From assembly GCF_014237455.1 (NCBI RefSeq), contig NZ_JABZFL010000025.1, positions 1 through 42,124 on the forward strand: 42,124 bases of DNA, given 5' to 3'. How positions within the stretch are numbered: position 1 is the stretch's first letter; every line of letters starts with the position of its first letter. The notes beneath the pieces were generated by a model, which worked only from the letters and a program-made list of their open reading frames with translations, had not been told where the DNA came from and did not search any database. This DNA comes from Desulfobacula sp. (GTDB taxonomy: Bacteria; Desulfobacterota; Desulfobacteria; Desulfobacterales; Desulfobacteraceae). Positions 15,721 through 23,835 of this stretch are shown piece by piece. The translations under genes and the position numbers were made by a program.

Positions 15721-16722
15721 ATGAATACTAAAAGTATGGTCACAATTCTTGCGGTTACATATGGTTTTCTTGGCATCCTGCCTTTGTTCCTGGGCGGCAG
15801 CTCAATTTATATGAGGATACTGACCATGATTTTGATATGGTCTGTTGTGGCCTCATGCTGGGATCTTATCATGGGGTATGCCGGTATATTTTCTTTTGGG
15901 CAGGTGGCGTTTTATGTCATCGGCGCCTATTCATCTGCCATATTTTCAGTATCCTTAAACGTGACGCCTATTGTATCCATATTCATGGCCGGAACGATTA
16001 CCGCAATTATTGGTGTCATTATAGGGTTACCCTGTCTTAAACTCGCAGGACCCTACATTGCTCTGGTTACATTTGCATTTCAACTGGCTCTGGAGCCTTT
16101 CCTTAAAGGTCCCCTTGGCAAAGCCATTGGTTCAGGAGGATCACGGGGCATTATCAGTGTTCCCCCGATTCATCTTTTTGGCATGGATTTTTCTTCCTCC
16201 GAGCTGGTGCCGTACTTCTATCTTACGCTTGTTCTGACCCTTATTTGCAGTGCTGTCATTGTGGTGATCTTAAAATCACACTGGGGCACGGCTTTTCTGG
16301 CGTTAAAGGATTCTGAAGATTTTGCAGCGAGTCTGGGTGTCAGTGCCTTCAAATACAAACTTCTGGTGTTTGCCATTACCTCTTTTATAACCGGTTTGTT
16401 TGGCGCCCTTTATGTCCACTATGTCGGTATTTTGTCGACGCGGATGCTGAGTATGGAAGTATTTACCGTTTTGCTGATCATGATTGTAGTGGGGGGTATC
16501 GGCCAATATCCGGGTGTTGTCCTGGGCGCGGTGGTCACGGTCACCATGAACGAGCTTCTTAGACCCATGGGTATTTACCGCCTCCTGATCATGGGCGGAA
16601 TGGTGGTTGTCATCGTATTACTGCTTCCGGATGGTGTTACCGGTTTGATTCGGAAGTTTTCTTTTTCCAGGTGGACAAACAAAGAGAGCAGGTCCATTGA
16701 AACACATGAATCAAATCTTTAA
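15721..16722 (+). CDS. livM: LivM-type ABC transporter permease
   Basis: A 333-residue membrane protein with about nine to ten hydrophobic segments. Typical LivM features are WDLIMGYAGIFSFGQVAFYVIGAY near residue 45-65, the ATPase-contact loop LKDSEDFAASLGVSAFKYKL, and VVGGIGQYPGVVLGAVV. It starts four bases after livH, indicating coupled translation. The short charged tail after the last helix is unremarkable. Together with LivH it should import an amino acid or related zwitterion; the substrate is set by the binding protein. Confidence 0.92.
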   Translation: MNTKSMVTILAVTYGFLGILPLFLGGSSIYMRILTMILIWSVVASCWDLIMGYAGIFSFGQVAFYVIGAYSSAIFSVSLNVTPIVSIFMAGTITAIIGVIIGLPCLKLAGPYIALVTFAFQLALEPFLKGPLGKAIGSGGSRGIISVPPIHLFGMDFSSSELVPYFYLTLVLTLICSAVIVVILKSHWGTAFLALKDSEDFAASLGVSAFKYKLLVFAITSFITGLFGALYVHYVGILSTRMLSMEVFTVLLIMIVVGGIGQYPGVVLGAVVTVTMNELLRPMGIYRLLIMGGMVVVIVLLLPDGVTGLIRKFSFSRWTNKESRSIETHESNL

Positions 16723-16783
16723 GATGGAATGGATATTTATGTGATGTACAGATATTATTAACTTGTAAAATGGAGGGATTAAA

Positions 16784-18004
16784 ATGAAAAAAATCGGTTT
16801 GATGTCGTTGGTTGTTGCAACCTTTATGGTACTGGGATCATGGGCTTTTGCAGCCGATACCATTAAGGTGGGTTGTGCGTTTTCTTTGACCGGAGATTAT
16901 GCCGGTTCCGGAGATAACTATTTTAAAGGTGTTGAGATGGCCGTGGAAGAGCTCAATGCAGCAGGTGGTCTGTCAGGCAGACAGCTTGAGATTGTTATGT
17001 TTGATAATCAGGACTTTGCACCTGAAGTGGTTATGCAAGGTGCCGATTATCTGTGTGCCCAAAAAAAGGTTGCAGTTGTGGTTGCAGGCTGGGCAGGTGC
17101 TGGAGCGGATGTCAGGGCTTATGGGAAATATGATGCCCCCTTTTTCATTGATGATGGTTCCCAGGCCTCGGTTGATGTGTACAAGGAAGACCCGAAAAAA
17201 TATTATAATGCTTACTTTATGACCGATGTCGCAGCGGATCAGGGGGGCAGTGTGTTTAAAGCATTGCAAAAATTGCCCTATGATTATCCCAACAAAAAAG
17301 TCGTGCTCATCAATACGGATGATGCCTGGGGTGGGGAAATTGGGGCAGTTATGTCAAAAAGATTTAAAGAAATCGGCTGGGATATAGCGCTGCATGAAGT
17401 TGTTCCCTATGGTACCAATGAGTGGGGTCCGATTTTAACCAAAATAAGAAGGATCAAACCAGCAGTTATTCATTTTGAAATAGCAGCATCACAGGAACCC
17501 ATCACTTTTGTTCGACAATTTCTTAAAAAACCGACCAATACAATTATCAGTCTGGGCTGGAGTATTACTCCTCTTGAGGTAGTAGGTACCCTGGGTAAAA
17601 AAGCTGATGGTGTTCTGGGTCAGATGCCTGCGGGTGTGCCGACACCTGCAGCACCCACTGCCGAAGCACAGGCATGGTTGGACAAGTACGAAAAACGGTA
17701 CAAACATAGTCTTGGGGTAGGCTCCTTTATCACCTATACGAGCTTTATGGCCTGGGCTGAGGCTGCTAAAGTTGCAGGCGATCCCTATGATTTCAAGGCA
17801 GTAAATAAGCATCTCAAAGAAGTCCCTTATAAGGGATTAATGGGGGGCATAAGCTGGGGTGAAAATAATACCCTGCATGCACAACCAGGCGCTCCCATAG
17901 TTCACTACCAGGTACAAGACGGTGAACTGGTAACCCTGTTTGCCGATCCACCGCTAACACCTTACAAGGATAGTAAGTTCATTAAACCGCAGTGGATTAA
18001 GTAG
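16784..18004 (+). CDS. Periplasmic binding protein of the HAAT transporter (LivK-like)
   Basis: A 406-residue exported protein. A cleavable signal peptide (MKKIGLMSLVVATFMVLG, cleavage likely after SWAFA) is followed by a type I periplasmic-binding fold beginning TIKVGCAFSLTGDYAGSGDN and containing KGVEMAVEELNAAGGLSGR. It captures the substrate for LivHMGF. The family binds branched-chain amino acids, amides, urea, aromatic acids and other small ligands, so leucine uptake should not be assumed; closeness to the choline/betaine cluster leaves open a related ligand. It lies last in the operon behind a strong GGAGGG site and before a terminator, which suits the higher expression usual for binding proteins. 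Confidence 0.9.
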   Translation: MKKIGLMSLVVATFMVLGSWAFAADTIKVGCAFSLTGDYAGSGDNYFKGVEMAVEELNAAGGLSGRQLEIVMFDNQDFAPEVVMQGADYLCAQKKVAVVVAGWAGAGADVRAYGKYDAPFFIDDGSQASVDVYKEDPKKYYNAYFMTDVAADQGGSVFKALQKLPYDYPNKKVVLINTDDAWGGEIGAVMSKRFKEIGWDIALHEVVPYGTNEWGPILTKIRRIKPAVIHFEIAASQEPITFVRQFLKKPTNTIISLGWSITPLEVVGTLGKKADGVLGQMPAGVPTPAAPTAEAQAWLDKYEKRYKHSLGVGSFITYTSFMAWAEAAKVAGDPYDFKAVNKHLKEVPYKGLMGGISWGENNTLHAQPGAPIVHYQVQDGELVTLFADPPLTPYKDSKFIKPQWIK

Positions 18005-18045
18005 AATGTATAAGAAGTTTATAAGATAATTAATTTGTAAATGCC

Positions 18046-18084
18046 AAACTCCCTGGCTGATTCTGTCAGTCAGGGAGTTTCTTT
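18046..18084 (+). terminator. Intrinsic terminator of the liv operon
   Basis: AAACTCCCTG (18046-18055) pairs perfectly with CAGGGAGTTT (18071-18080), with a partly paired inner loop, followed by CTTTT. It lies 40 bases after the binding-protein stop. Confidence 0.85.
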
Positions 18085-18112
18085 TGATATACCTTAATAA
18101 ATAAGGGGGACC

Positions 18113-18307
18113 ATGACAGGCTCGAGATTATCCTTTGAGAGAAAATACCAGATATGGGGGTGGGCACTTTTTATCGTATCATCTCTTTTTTATGGGGCAG
18201 CCAGCATCCGGGCCGGTGATCTGCTTGGCGTTCTGGGCAGCCTGTTTTTTCTGGTTGCCTGCATTGTTTTTCTTGTCCCCTTTCTCTTTCCAGGCAGGCC
18301 CGGTTAA
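18113..18307 (+). CDS. Small two-helix membrane protein of unknown function
   Basis: A 64-residue protein with two hydrophobic segments, about residues 14-30 and 37-58, joined by a short loop with a charged Arg-Ala-Gly-Asp turn. An AAGGGG site precedes the ATG. It lies 33 bases before the MFS gene and is probably co-transcribed with it. I do not recognise the family; an accessory subunit for the exporter is only a guess. Confidence 0.6.
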   Translation: MTGSRLSFERKYQIWGWALFIVSSLFYGAASIRAGDLLGVLGSLFFLVACIVFLVPFLFPGRPG

Positions 18308-18340
18308 AAGTTTTGATTTAAAAGGGTTATAAACAATAAG

Positions 18341-19867
18341 ATGGGAATGAATCAAAACATAAAAACCAGGCGAATATACATCATTGGCGCGGCACTTTTA
18401 GCACTTTTTCTGGGTGCCATGGATGCCCTTGTCATGTCTGCTGCAATGCCGACCATTGTCACTGAGCTTGGGGGTCTTCACCTTTATGCCTGGGTCTATT
18501 CTGCATACTTTCTTGCCAGGGCAGTTGCCTTGCCTGTATTTGGGAAGCTGTGCGATTTGTTAAATACAAAAAAGTTATTTTTGTTTTCCATAGGACTCTT
18601 TGTTTTGAGCAGCGTGGCAGCAGGCGCATCCCCATCCATGTCTTTTCTTATTGCAGCCCGGGTATTCCAGGGAATCGGGGCAGGAGGGGTGTTTGCATTG
18701 GTCTATATCGTACTTTCAGATGTCTCCCTGCCCGGGCAGAGGGCAAAGACCCTGTCCCTTGCAAGTTCGATCTGGGGGATTTCAAGCGTGATCGGGCCGA
18801 CTCTGGGTGGGTTTATTGTTACCTACTTTTCATGGAGATGGATTTTTTATATTAATGTACCCTTGGGGGTTCTTTCATTTATCGGGATTGGTGTTTACTT
18901 AAAGGAATTCAGGGAAAAAAGAAAAACTATTTATCTCGATATTGCCGGGGTAACCTTTTTATCCGGATTTATTCTCTCTCTGTTAACCCTGTTTATTACC
19001 GGTGGCAGGGAGTTTGAATGGAATTCCTGGCCGATTATGACCTTATCTTTTACAACCCTGATTTTTGCAGCAGGATTTTATCTGGCTGAAAAAAGGGCCA
19101 AAGACCCGATTCTTGATCTTAGGTTTTTTAAGTATAAAAGATTTGCCTATGGTAATCTGGCGGTTTTTTTCAGCAGCTTATCCATTTTTTCCCTGTTTGC
19201 ATATGCGCCGCTCTTCCTCCAGGGGGCATTGGAACAGACCCCTATGCAGGTGGGCTGGGCCATGTTGTCATTGAGCCTTGGCTGGTCTTTGGGGTCTCTT
19301 GTGCTGGGCAGGATCATGGGCAGAATCGATGCGAAACCAGCCGCTCTGGCCGGTGGTTTGATGATGGTGACCGGCAGTGCCATGACCCTTGGATTTAGTC
19401 TGACAACTACCATGGTTCAAAGTTTTATCGTATTCCAGGTGGTGGGGCTTGGCATGGGATTTATTACCCTCGCGACCTTGATTCTGGTCCAGGAAAGCCT
19501 GCCGGAAAAAGATTTGGGTGTAGCAACTTCTTTTCATCAGTTTTCCCGGACGCTTGGTGGAACCATCGGCGTTGGGATTTGCGGAGGTCTTGCAACCTCA
19601 GGTCTCTTAAACCGCCTGGAAGAGACATCAACGTTATTGAATCCGCAACTTTTAGCCCGGCTCCGTGAGAGTGTGGAGAGTCTGTTTAAACCTGAATTTG
19701 CAGTTATGCTGACCCAGAGTGCAAGGGAAATTCTTCAGGAAGCTGTCCTAAAAGGGGTCTCATCCATTTTTTGGGTCGGTTGTATATCCTCCATACTGGG
19801 TTTTTTATGTTGCATTCTGCTTCCTGGCGGATTTGGACAGAAAAATAAAAAATCTCTTGAAGTATGA
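18341..19867 (+). CDS. MFS multidrug exporter, DHA2 (EmrB/QacA) type
   Basis: A 508-residue protein with about 14 membrane segments, the size and layout of the DHA2 drug:proton antiporter family. Early motifs are LDALVMSAAMPTIVTELG-like residues (here MDALVMSAAMPTIVTELGG), GKLCDLLNTKK between helices 2 and 3, and RVFQGIGAGGVFALVYIVLSD, matching antiporter motif C surroundings with WRWIFYINVPLG. It should export toxic organic compounds from the cytoplasm. The gene ends 21 bases before the convergent nadE. The nearby marR gene is a possible regulator but is closer to other genes. Confidence 0.9.
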   Translation: MGMNQNIKTRRIYIIGAALLALFLGAMDALVMSAAMPTIVTELGGLHLYAWVYSAYFLARAVALPVFGKLCDLLNTKKLFLFSIGLFVLSSVAAGASPSMSFLIAARVFQGIGAGGVFALVYIVLSDVSLPGQRAKTLSLASSIWGISSVIGPTLGGFIVTYFSWRWIFYINVPLGVLSFIGIGVYLKEFREKRKTIYLDIAGVTFLSGFILSLLTLFITGGREFEWNSWPIMTLSFTTLIFAAGFYLAEKRAKDPILDLRFFKYKRFAYGNLAVFFSSLSIFSLFAYAPLFLQGALEQTPMQVGWAMLSLSLGWSLGSLVLGRIMGRIDAKPAALAGGLMMVTGSAMTLGFSLTTTMVQSFIVFQVVGLGMGFITLATLILVQESLPEKDLGVATSFHQFSRTLGGTIGVGICGGLATSGLLNRLEETSTLLNPQLLARLRESVESLFKPEFAVMLTQSAREILQEAVLKGVSSIFWVGCISSILGFLCCILLPGGFGQKNKKSLEV

Positions 19868-19888
19868 ATAACAACAGAGGATTGTCGA

Positions 19889-20668
19889 TTATTTTTTAAA
19901 ATTCTCAGGAATACGGCATACCGGTATGGGGTCCATTTTATGCTTGTTGGTGGTATGAAGTTTTTCATAGATGGCAAGAATTTTTTCTTGTCGCTCACTC
20001 AAGGATTCTTTTTGGGGAGACTCCAGATACTGCATCCCCCATTCCAACTCTGCATAGGTGGCACCGATCTGGCTTTCGTCTGTTCTATTATCTTCCCAAA
20101 GGCCATCTGTTGGGGGTGCTGTCAGAATATCTTTAATGATTTTTAAGTTTTTACCCAGGGCATAAATTTGAGTTTTCATGAGATCTGCAATAGGGGACAG
20201 GTCCACGCCGCCATCCCCATACTTGGTATAAAACCCCACACCAAAGTCTTCAACTTTATTGCCCGTTCCTACAACCAGCATTTTATGGCTGGAAGCAAAA
20301 GCATACAAGGCGAGCATGCGAAGCCTTGCCCGGGTGTTGGCCATTGTCATGCCGTCTTGAATATGATTGGGAAGGCTTTTTTTAATTTGATCAAAAACAG
20401 GCGAAAGCTCCACATCAATGCCATTGACATTATCAAAGTTTTTTTCAAGCCATGCAATATGGGCCGAAGATCTGGATACCTGGTCTTTTGCTTGGTGGAT
20501 GGGCATGTTAAGCGTCAGAACAGGGTTGCCGGTTTTGGCACATAAAGTCGATGTAACAGCAGAATCAATGCCCCCTGAAACACCAATGACAAATCCTGTT
20601 AAACCTGACTTGTCAAGATAGGTATCAAGCCATTGGACAATATGATCAATTACTTTTTTTGTTTTCAT
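19889..20668 (-). CDS. nadE: NH3-dependent NAD+ synthetase
   Basis: A 259-residue enzyme that amidates deamido-NAD to NAD in the cytoplasm. The ATP pyrophosphatase loop is SGGIDSA (residues 31-37). Later family motifs are QDGMTMANTRARLRM, VGTGNKVEDFGVGFYTKYGDGGVDLSPI and LGKNLKII, then P-P-T-D-G-L-W-E-D-N-R-T-D-E. No glutaminase domain is present, so free ammonia is the nitrogen donor. The length is normal for this form. It is the third gene in a marR-trmH-nadE direction group, with a 60-base gap before it. Confidence 0.95.
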   Translation of the reverse strand: MKTKKVIDHIVQWLDTYLDKSGLTGFVIGVSGGIDSAVTSTLCAKTGNPVLTLNMPIHQAKDQVSRSSAHIAWLEKNFDNVNGIDVELSPVFDQIKKSLPNHIQDGMTMANTRARLRMLALYAFASSHKMLVVGTGNKVEDFGVGFYTKYGDGGVDLSPIADLMKTQIYALGKNLKIIKDILTAPPTDGLWEDNRTDESQIGATYAELEWGMQYLESPQKESLSERQEKILAIYEKLHTTNKHKMDPIPVCRIPENFKK

Positions 20669-20728
20669 AAATAGTGTTCCTGTTCTTTTATTATTGTCTG
20701 CAACAACACCTTATGTTTATCGATGATA

Positions 20729-21304
20729 TTAAGAACCCGGGTTATTTTTGTCAATTATTCCATATTGTCTGGTATATTCATATAAAATAATTGAAGCTGC
20801 AACACTCACATTCAGGCTTTGGGATTTTCCAAACTGGGGAATGGTCAGGCGCTTGATATGGGGGAACAAGTCCGGTTCAAAGCTGATTCCAAACTCTTCA
20901 TGCCCGAAGATAAAGGCACTTTTTAGGGGCAGCACTGTTCCTGTGACGGGCTTACCTTTTCCGGGTTCCAGGATAAACGGCATATAACCTTGACTGATCA
21001 GGCTTGTATAACAGGAATAAAAGTTGCGGTGAAATATGGCTGGAACCCATTTAAAGGCCCCCATGCCCGGGGCTGGATCAAAAAAATCAATATCGACCAG
21101 GTGGATTTCATGGACCCCAAAGGCATCGGCACTTCTAAAAATTTTTCCGATATTATAGGTTGGCTTTAAATGATCCAATACGATTACACATTCATGGATG
21201 CCGGGTTTGGCAAGATAGTTTTTATTCCTTTGCCTTCTGAACCGTCTTTTGGCCATATCTCTTTCGGCCTTCATCATCTGTCTGACTTTATGAGGTCCTC
21301 CCAT
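20729..21304 (-). CDS. TrmH/SpoU-family RNA 2'-O-methyltransferase
   Basis: A 191-residue SPOUT methyltransferase. The three family motifs are present: motif 1 as N-I-G-K-I-F-R-S-A-D-A-F-G, motif 2 as FIFGHEEFGIS, and motif 3 as IPQFGKSQSLNVSVAASIILYEY, which together form the knotted AdoMet site. It methylates ribose in tRNA or rRNA; the target is unknown. The N-terminus is rich in Arg and Lys (AKRRFRRQRNKN), suitable for RNA binding. It starts four bases after the marR stop, so the two are co-translated. An internal Met is a possible alternative start because no separate ribosome site is needed. Confidence 0.9.
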   Translation of the reverse strand: MGGPHKVRQMMKAERDMAKRRFRRQRNKNYLAKPGIHECVIVLDHLKPTYNIGKIFRSADAFGVHEIHLVDIDFFDPAPGMGAFKWVPAIFHRNFYSCYTSLISQGYMPFILEPGKGKPVTGTVLPLKSAFIFGHEEFGISFEPDLFPHIKRLTIPQFGKSQSLNVSVAASIILYEYTRQYGIIDKNNPGS

Positions 21305-21308
21305 ACGA

Positions 21309-21806
21309 TTATGATGACTCTATTGGACCGACTGAACCGGTTATCATGATTGGGGAGGCGTCAATATTTTCTGCAGACATCATAGCTACAACACGTTCAA
21401 ATGCACTTTCAATCATTAATTGCTCCCAGCGTTCCAGTTTGGAGAATCGATCTGTGAATTGTTTCTGGAGAAGCGGAGGCACTGTATTCAGTATTGTTTT
21501 TCCTTTTTCCGCAAGCGCTATATTTGTTTTGCGTTTATCATACAGGCTTCTTTCCCTTGTAATATACCCCTTTTTTTCAAGGCGTTTTGTAATATCCGTC
21601 ACTGTGGCCTGGCTTAAGCTGACTTTTTTTGAAAGCTGTGTCACAGAAATTTGACCATCTGTGGATATTGACTGCAGGATAATAAGCTGAGGCCCGGTCA
21701 ACCCAAATTTTTTTTTCAGGGTTATTGAATGCTGGTCTATGGCTTGGATAATTTTTCGCAGAGCGATTAAAAAATTTTTGCATGGGTCGTCATTTGTGTT
21801 CTGCAT
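21309..21806 (-). CDS. MarR-family transcriptional regulator
   Basis: A 165-residue winged-helix protein. The DNA-binding part (about residues 35-105) has LTGPQLIILQSI, ISVTQLSKKVSLSQATVTDITKRLEKKGYITRERS and the wing D-K-R-K-T-N-I-A-L. MarR proteins are dimeric repressors released by small phenolic or other ligands. It is divergent from the Dpp-type transporter operon and upstream of trmH; the shared 223-base intergenic region contains a short palindrome that could be its operator. Which genes it controls cannot be told from sequence. Confidence 0.92.
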   Translation of the reverse strand: MQNTNDDPCKNFLIALRKIIQAIDQHSITLKKKFGLTGPQLIILQSISTDGQISVTQLSKKVSLSQATVTDITKRLEKKGYITRERSLYDKRKTNIALAEKGKTILNTVPPLLQKQFTDRFSKLERWEQLMIESAFERVVAMMSAENIDASPIMITGSVGPIESS

Positions 21807-21870
21807 GAAAAGCCCTTTTTTATATCATCAAATTTAAGGTTATTGGCGCTATTAAAATAAATACTAAAAA

Positions 21871-21884
21871 CATAGAACACTATG
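21871..21884. promoter_or_regulatory. Short palindrome, possible MarR operator
   Basis: CATAG and CTATG flank a four-base centre (CATAGAACACTATG), bordered by A- and T-runs. It lies 65 bases upstream of the marR start in the divergent region. Confidence 0.35.
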
Positions 21885-21959
21885 ATTTTTAATCCTGAAA
21901 ATATAATGTCTTATATATTGTATGTCAATTAAAATAAAGGATTAGCATAAAAAACGCAT

Positions 21960-21988
21960 TTGACAAATTAGTTAGAGTTCGATATGTT
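21960..21988 (+). promoter_or_regulatory. Sigma-70-type promoter for the Dpp-type operon
   Basis: A perfect -35 TTGACA (21960-21965), 17 bases, then TATGTT (21983-21988). The predicted start lies about 35 bases before the first permease gene. Confidence 0.6.
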
Positions 21989-22029
21989 TTTTATGGGAAA
22001 TAGCGATAATAACAAAGACGGATTCATTT

Positions 22030-22989
22030 ATGAAAAATGTTTTGATCTTAATTTTGAAACGCAGCGGTGCAAGTCTGATAACTGTATTTATTATCTCTGT
22101 GATTATTTTTATTGGTGTAGAATTGCTGCCAGGTGACGTGGCACAGACCGTTCTGGGACAATCTGCCACCCCTGAAACAGTCGAGGCATTTCGAAAAGAA
22201 CTTAAACTTGATCTGCCCCCGCATATCCGATATGGTGCATGGCTCAATGACTTTATCCATGGTGATTTTGGCAATTCCCTTGCCAATGGCAGGCCTGTTT
22301 CCGAATTAATCGGCTGGCGGTTTGCCAATACGTTGTTTTTAGCCCTGTCCACTGCCGCAATTGCCATTCCTCTGGCAATTCTTTTAGGTATGCTGGCAGC
22401 ATTTTATCGGAATACCTTGTTTGACAAGCTGATTTCAACCACCACCCTTTCGTTTATTTCTTTTCCGGAATTTTTTGTAGCCTATATTTTGATCAGTCTT
22501 TTGTCTGTAAAATTCAATATTTTCCCCAGTCTGGCAATCATTGACGAAGACATGGGCTTGGGCAGCAAACTATATGCAATCTTACTGCCTTCTTTAACCT
22601 TGACCTGTGTGGTGACAGCACACATGATGCGGCAGACAAGGGCGGCCATAATCAATGTGCTGGCCAGTGCCTATATTGAAATGGCCGAAATAAAAGGGAT
22701 AAAACGATTGAGAATAATTGTGCATCACGCATTTCCCAATTCATTGTCACCAGTGATCAATGTGATTGCCATCAACCTGGCATATCTTGTTGTGGGCGTT
22801 GTCATTGTTGAAGTGGTGTTTGTATACCCGGGACTGGGGCAATTATTGGTTGATTCGGTTGCCAAGAGGGATCTTCCTGTGGTTCAGGCGTCAGGATTGA
22901 TTTTTTCCATTGCTTATATTTTTCTAAACCTCTCGGCTGATATCCTGTCCATGCTTTCCAACCCGAAACTGAGACAATCTCAAATTTAA
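22030..22989 (+). CDS. DppB/OppB-type ABC transporter permease
   Basis: A 319-residue membrane protein with six predicted helices. Features typical of DppB are the N-terminal RSGASLITVFIISVIIF helix, a LPGDVAQ motif in the first periplasmic loop (as ELLPGDVA), and a cytoplasmic EAA loop with IEMAEIKGIKRLRIIVHHAFPNS. The helix after the loop carries VVGVVIVEVVFVYPGLGQLL. With the next gene it forms the pore for peptide, nickel, opine or similar substrates. It is the first gene of the operon. Confidence 0.92.
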   Translation: MKNVLILILKRSGASLITVFIISVIIFIGVELLPGDVAQTVLGQSATPETVEAFRKELKLDLPPHIRYGAWLNDFIHGDFGNSLANGRPVSELIGWRFANTLFLALSTAAIAIPLAILLGMLAAFYRNTLFDKLISTTTLSFISFPEFFVAYILISLLSVKFNIFPSLAIIDEDMGLGSKLYAILLPSLTLTCVVTAHMMRQTRAAIINVLASAYIEMAEIKGIKRLRIIVHHAFPNSLSPVINVIAINLAYLVVGVVIVEVVFVYPGLGQLLVDSVAKRDLPVVQASGLIFSIAYIFLNLSADILSMLSNPKLRQSQI

Positions 22990-23002
22990 AGGGAGTTCCT
23001 TT

Positions 23003-23821
23003 GTGCTGAAATTATTAAGACAATCCCCTCTCTCCGCTCGAATTGGTATGGGCATCGTTCTTTTAAATTGTCTGGTAGCTATTTTTGCACCCTTGATCGC
23101 CCCTTATGGAGAAACCAGTGTGGTCGGGGATGTATGGGAAGGTTTTTGTGCCCAGTTTTATTTTGGTACCGATCATATTGGAAGAGATCTTTTTACCCGG
23201 ATGGTCTTTGGTGCAAGGAATACAATAGTGCTTGCATTTATCACAACGGTTCTTTCATTTGGGTTTGGATCATTCCTGGGGTTTATTGCAGCGGTTAAAG
23301 GCGGGTGGACCGACCAGATAGTAAGCCGGGTTGTTGATATCATCATGGCATTTCCAACATTAATTTTTGCTTTGATGATTTTATCCGTGCTGGGATCATC
23401 CATCCCCACCTTGATTTTTACCATAGCCCTTCTGGACTCCACACGGGTTTACCGCCTTTCCAGGGCCGTTGCCATGGATATTGAGGTAATGGAATTTGTA
23501 GAAGCAGCCAAATTGAGAGGAGAGGGGCTTTGGTGGATCATACGACATGAAATTCTGCCCAATGCCATGCCGCCGCTTGTGGCCGAATTTGGTTTAAGGT
23601 TTTGTTTTGTATTTCTTTTTATCGCTTCTTTAAGTTTTCTTGGATTAGGCCTGCAGCCGCCTCTGGCAGACTGGGGAGGAATGGTCAAAGAAAATGCCGG
23701 GGCCATAACATTCGGCATCTATACCCCTTTAATCCCGGCCGCTGCCATTGCTTTTTTAACAGTGGGCGTCAATTTAATTGTTGACTGGTTTTTACATTTA
23801 TCAAGCGGTTTGCATGAATAG
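23003..23821 (+). CDS. DppC/OppC-type ABC transporter permease
   Basis: A 272-residue membrane protein starting at GTG with GGGAG seven bases upstream. It has the DppC landmarks: an F-G-T-D-H-I-G-R-D-L-F-T-R motif after the first helix, GFIAAVKGGWTDQIVSRVVDIIMAFPTLIFAL, and an EAA loop around EFVEAAKLRGEGLWWIIRHEI. The end LGLGLQPPLADWGGMVKE is also characteristic. It pairs with the DppB-type protein encoded 13 bases upstream. Confidence 0.92.
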   Translation: MLKLLRQSPLSARIGMGIVLLNCLVAIFAPLIAPYGETSVVGDVWEGFCAQFYFGTDHIGRDLFTRMVFGARNTIVLAFITTVLSFGFGSFLGFIAAVKGGWTDQIVSRVVDIIMAFPTLIFALMILSVLGSSIPTLIFTIALLDSTRVYRLSRAVAMDIEVMEFVEAAKLRGEGLWWIIRHEILPNAMPPLVAEFGLRFCFVFLFIASLSFLGLGLQPPLADWGGMVKENAGAITFGIYTPLIPAAAIAFLTVGVNLIVDWFLHLSSGLHE

Positions 23822-23835
23822 AAAAGGAAGATAGC

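Noticed and set aside
21807-22029. TPP riboswitch before the transporter operon with the thiamine-binding gene
   Set aside because: No CUGAGA-type thi-box or matching stem structure was found; the region reads as a simple promoter with a short palindrome.
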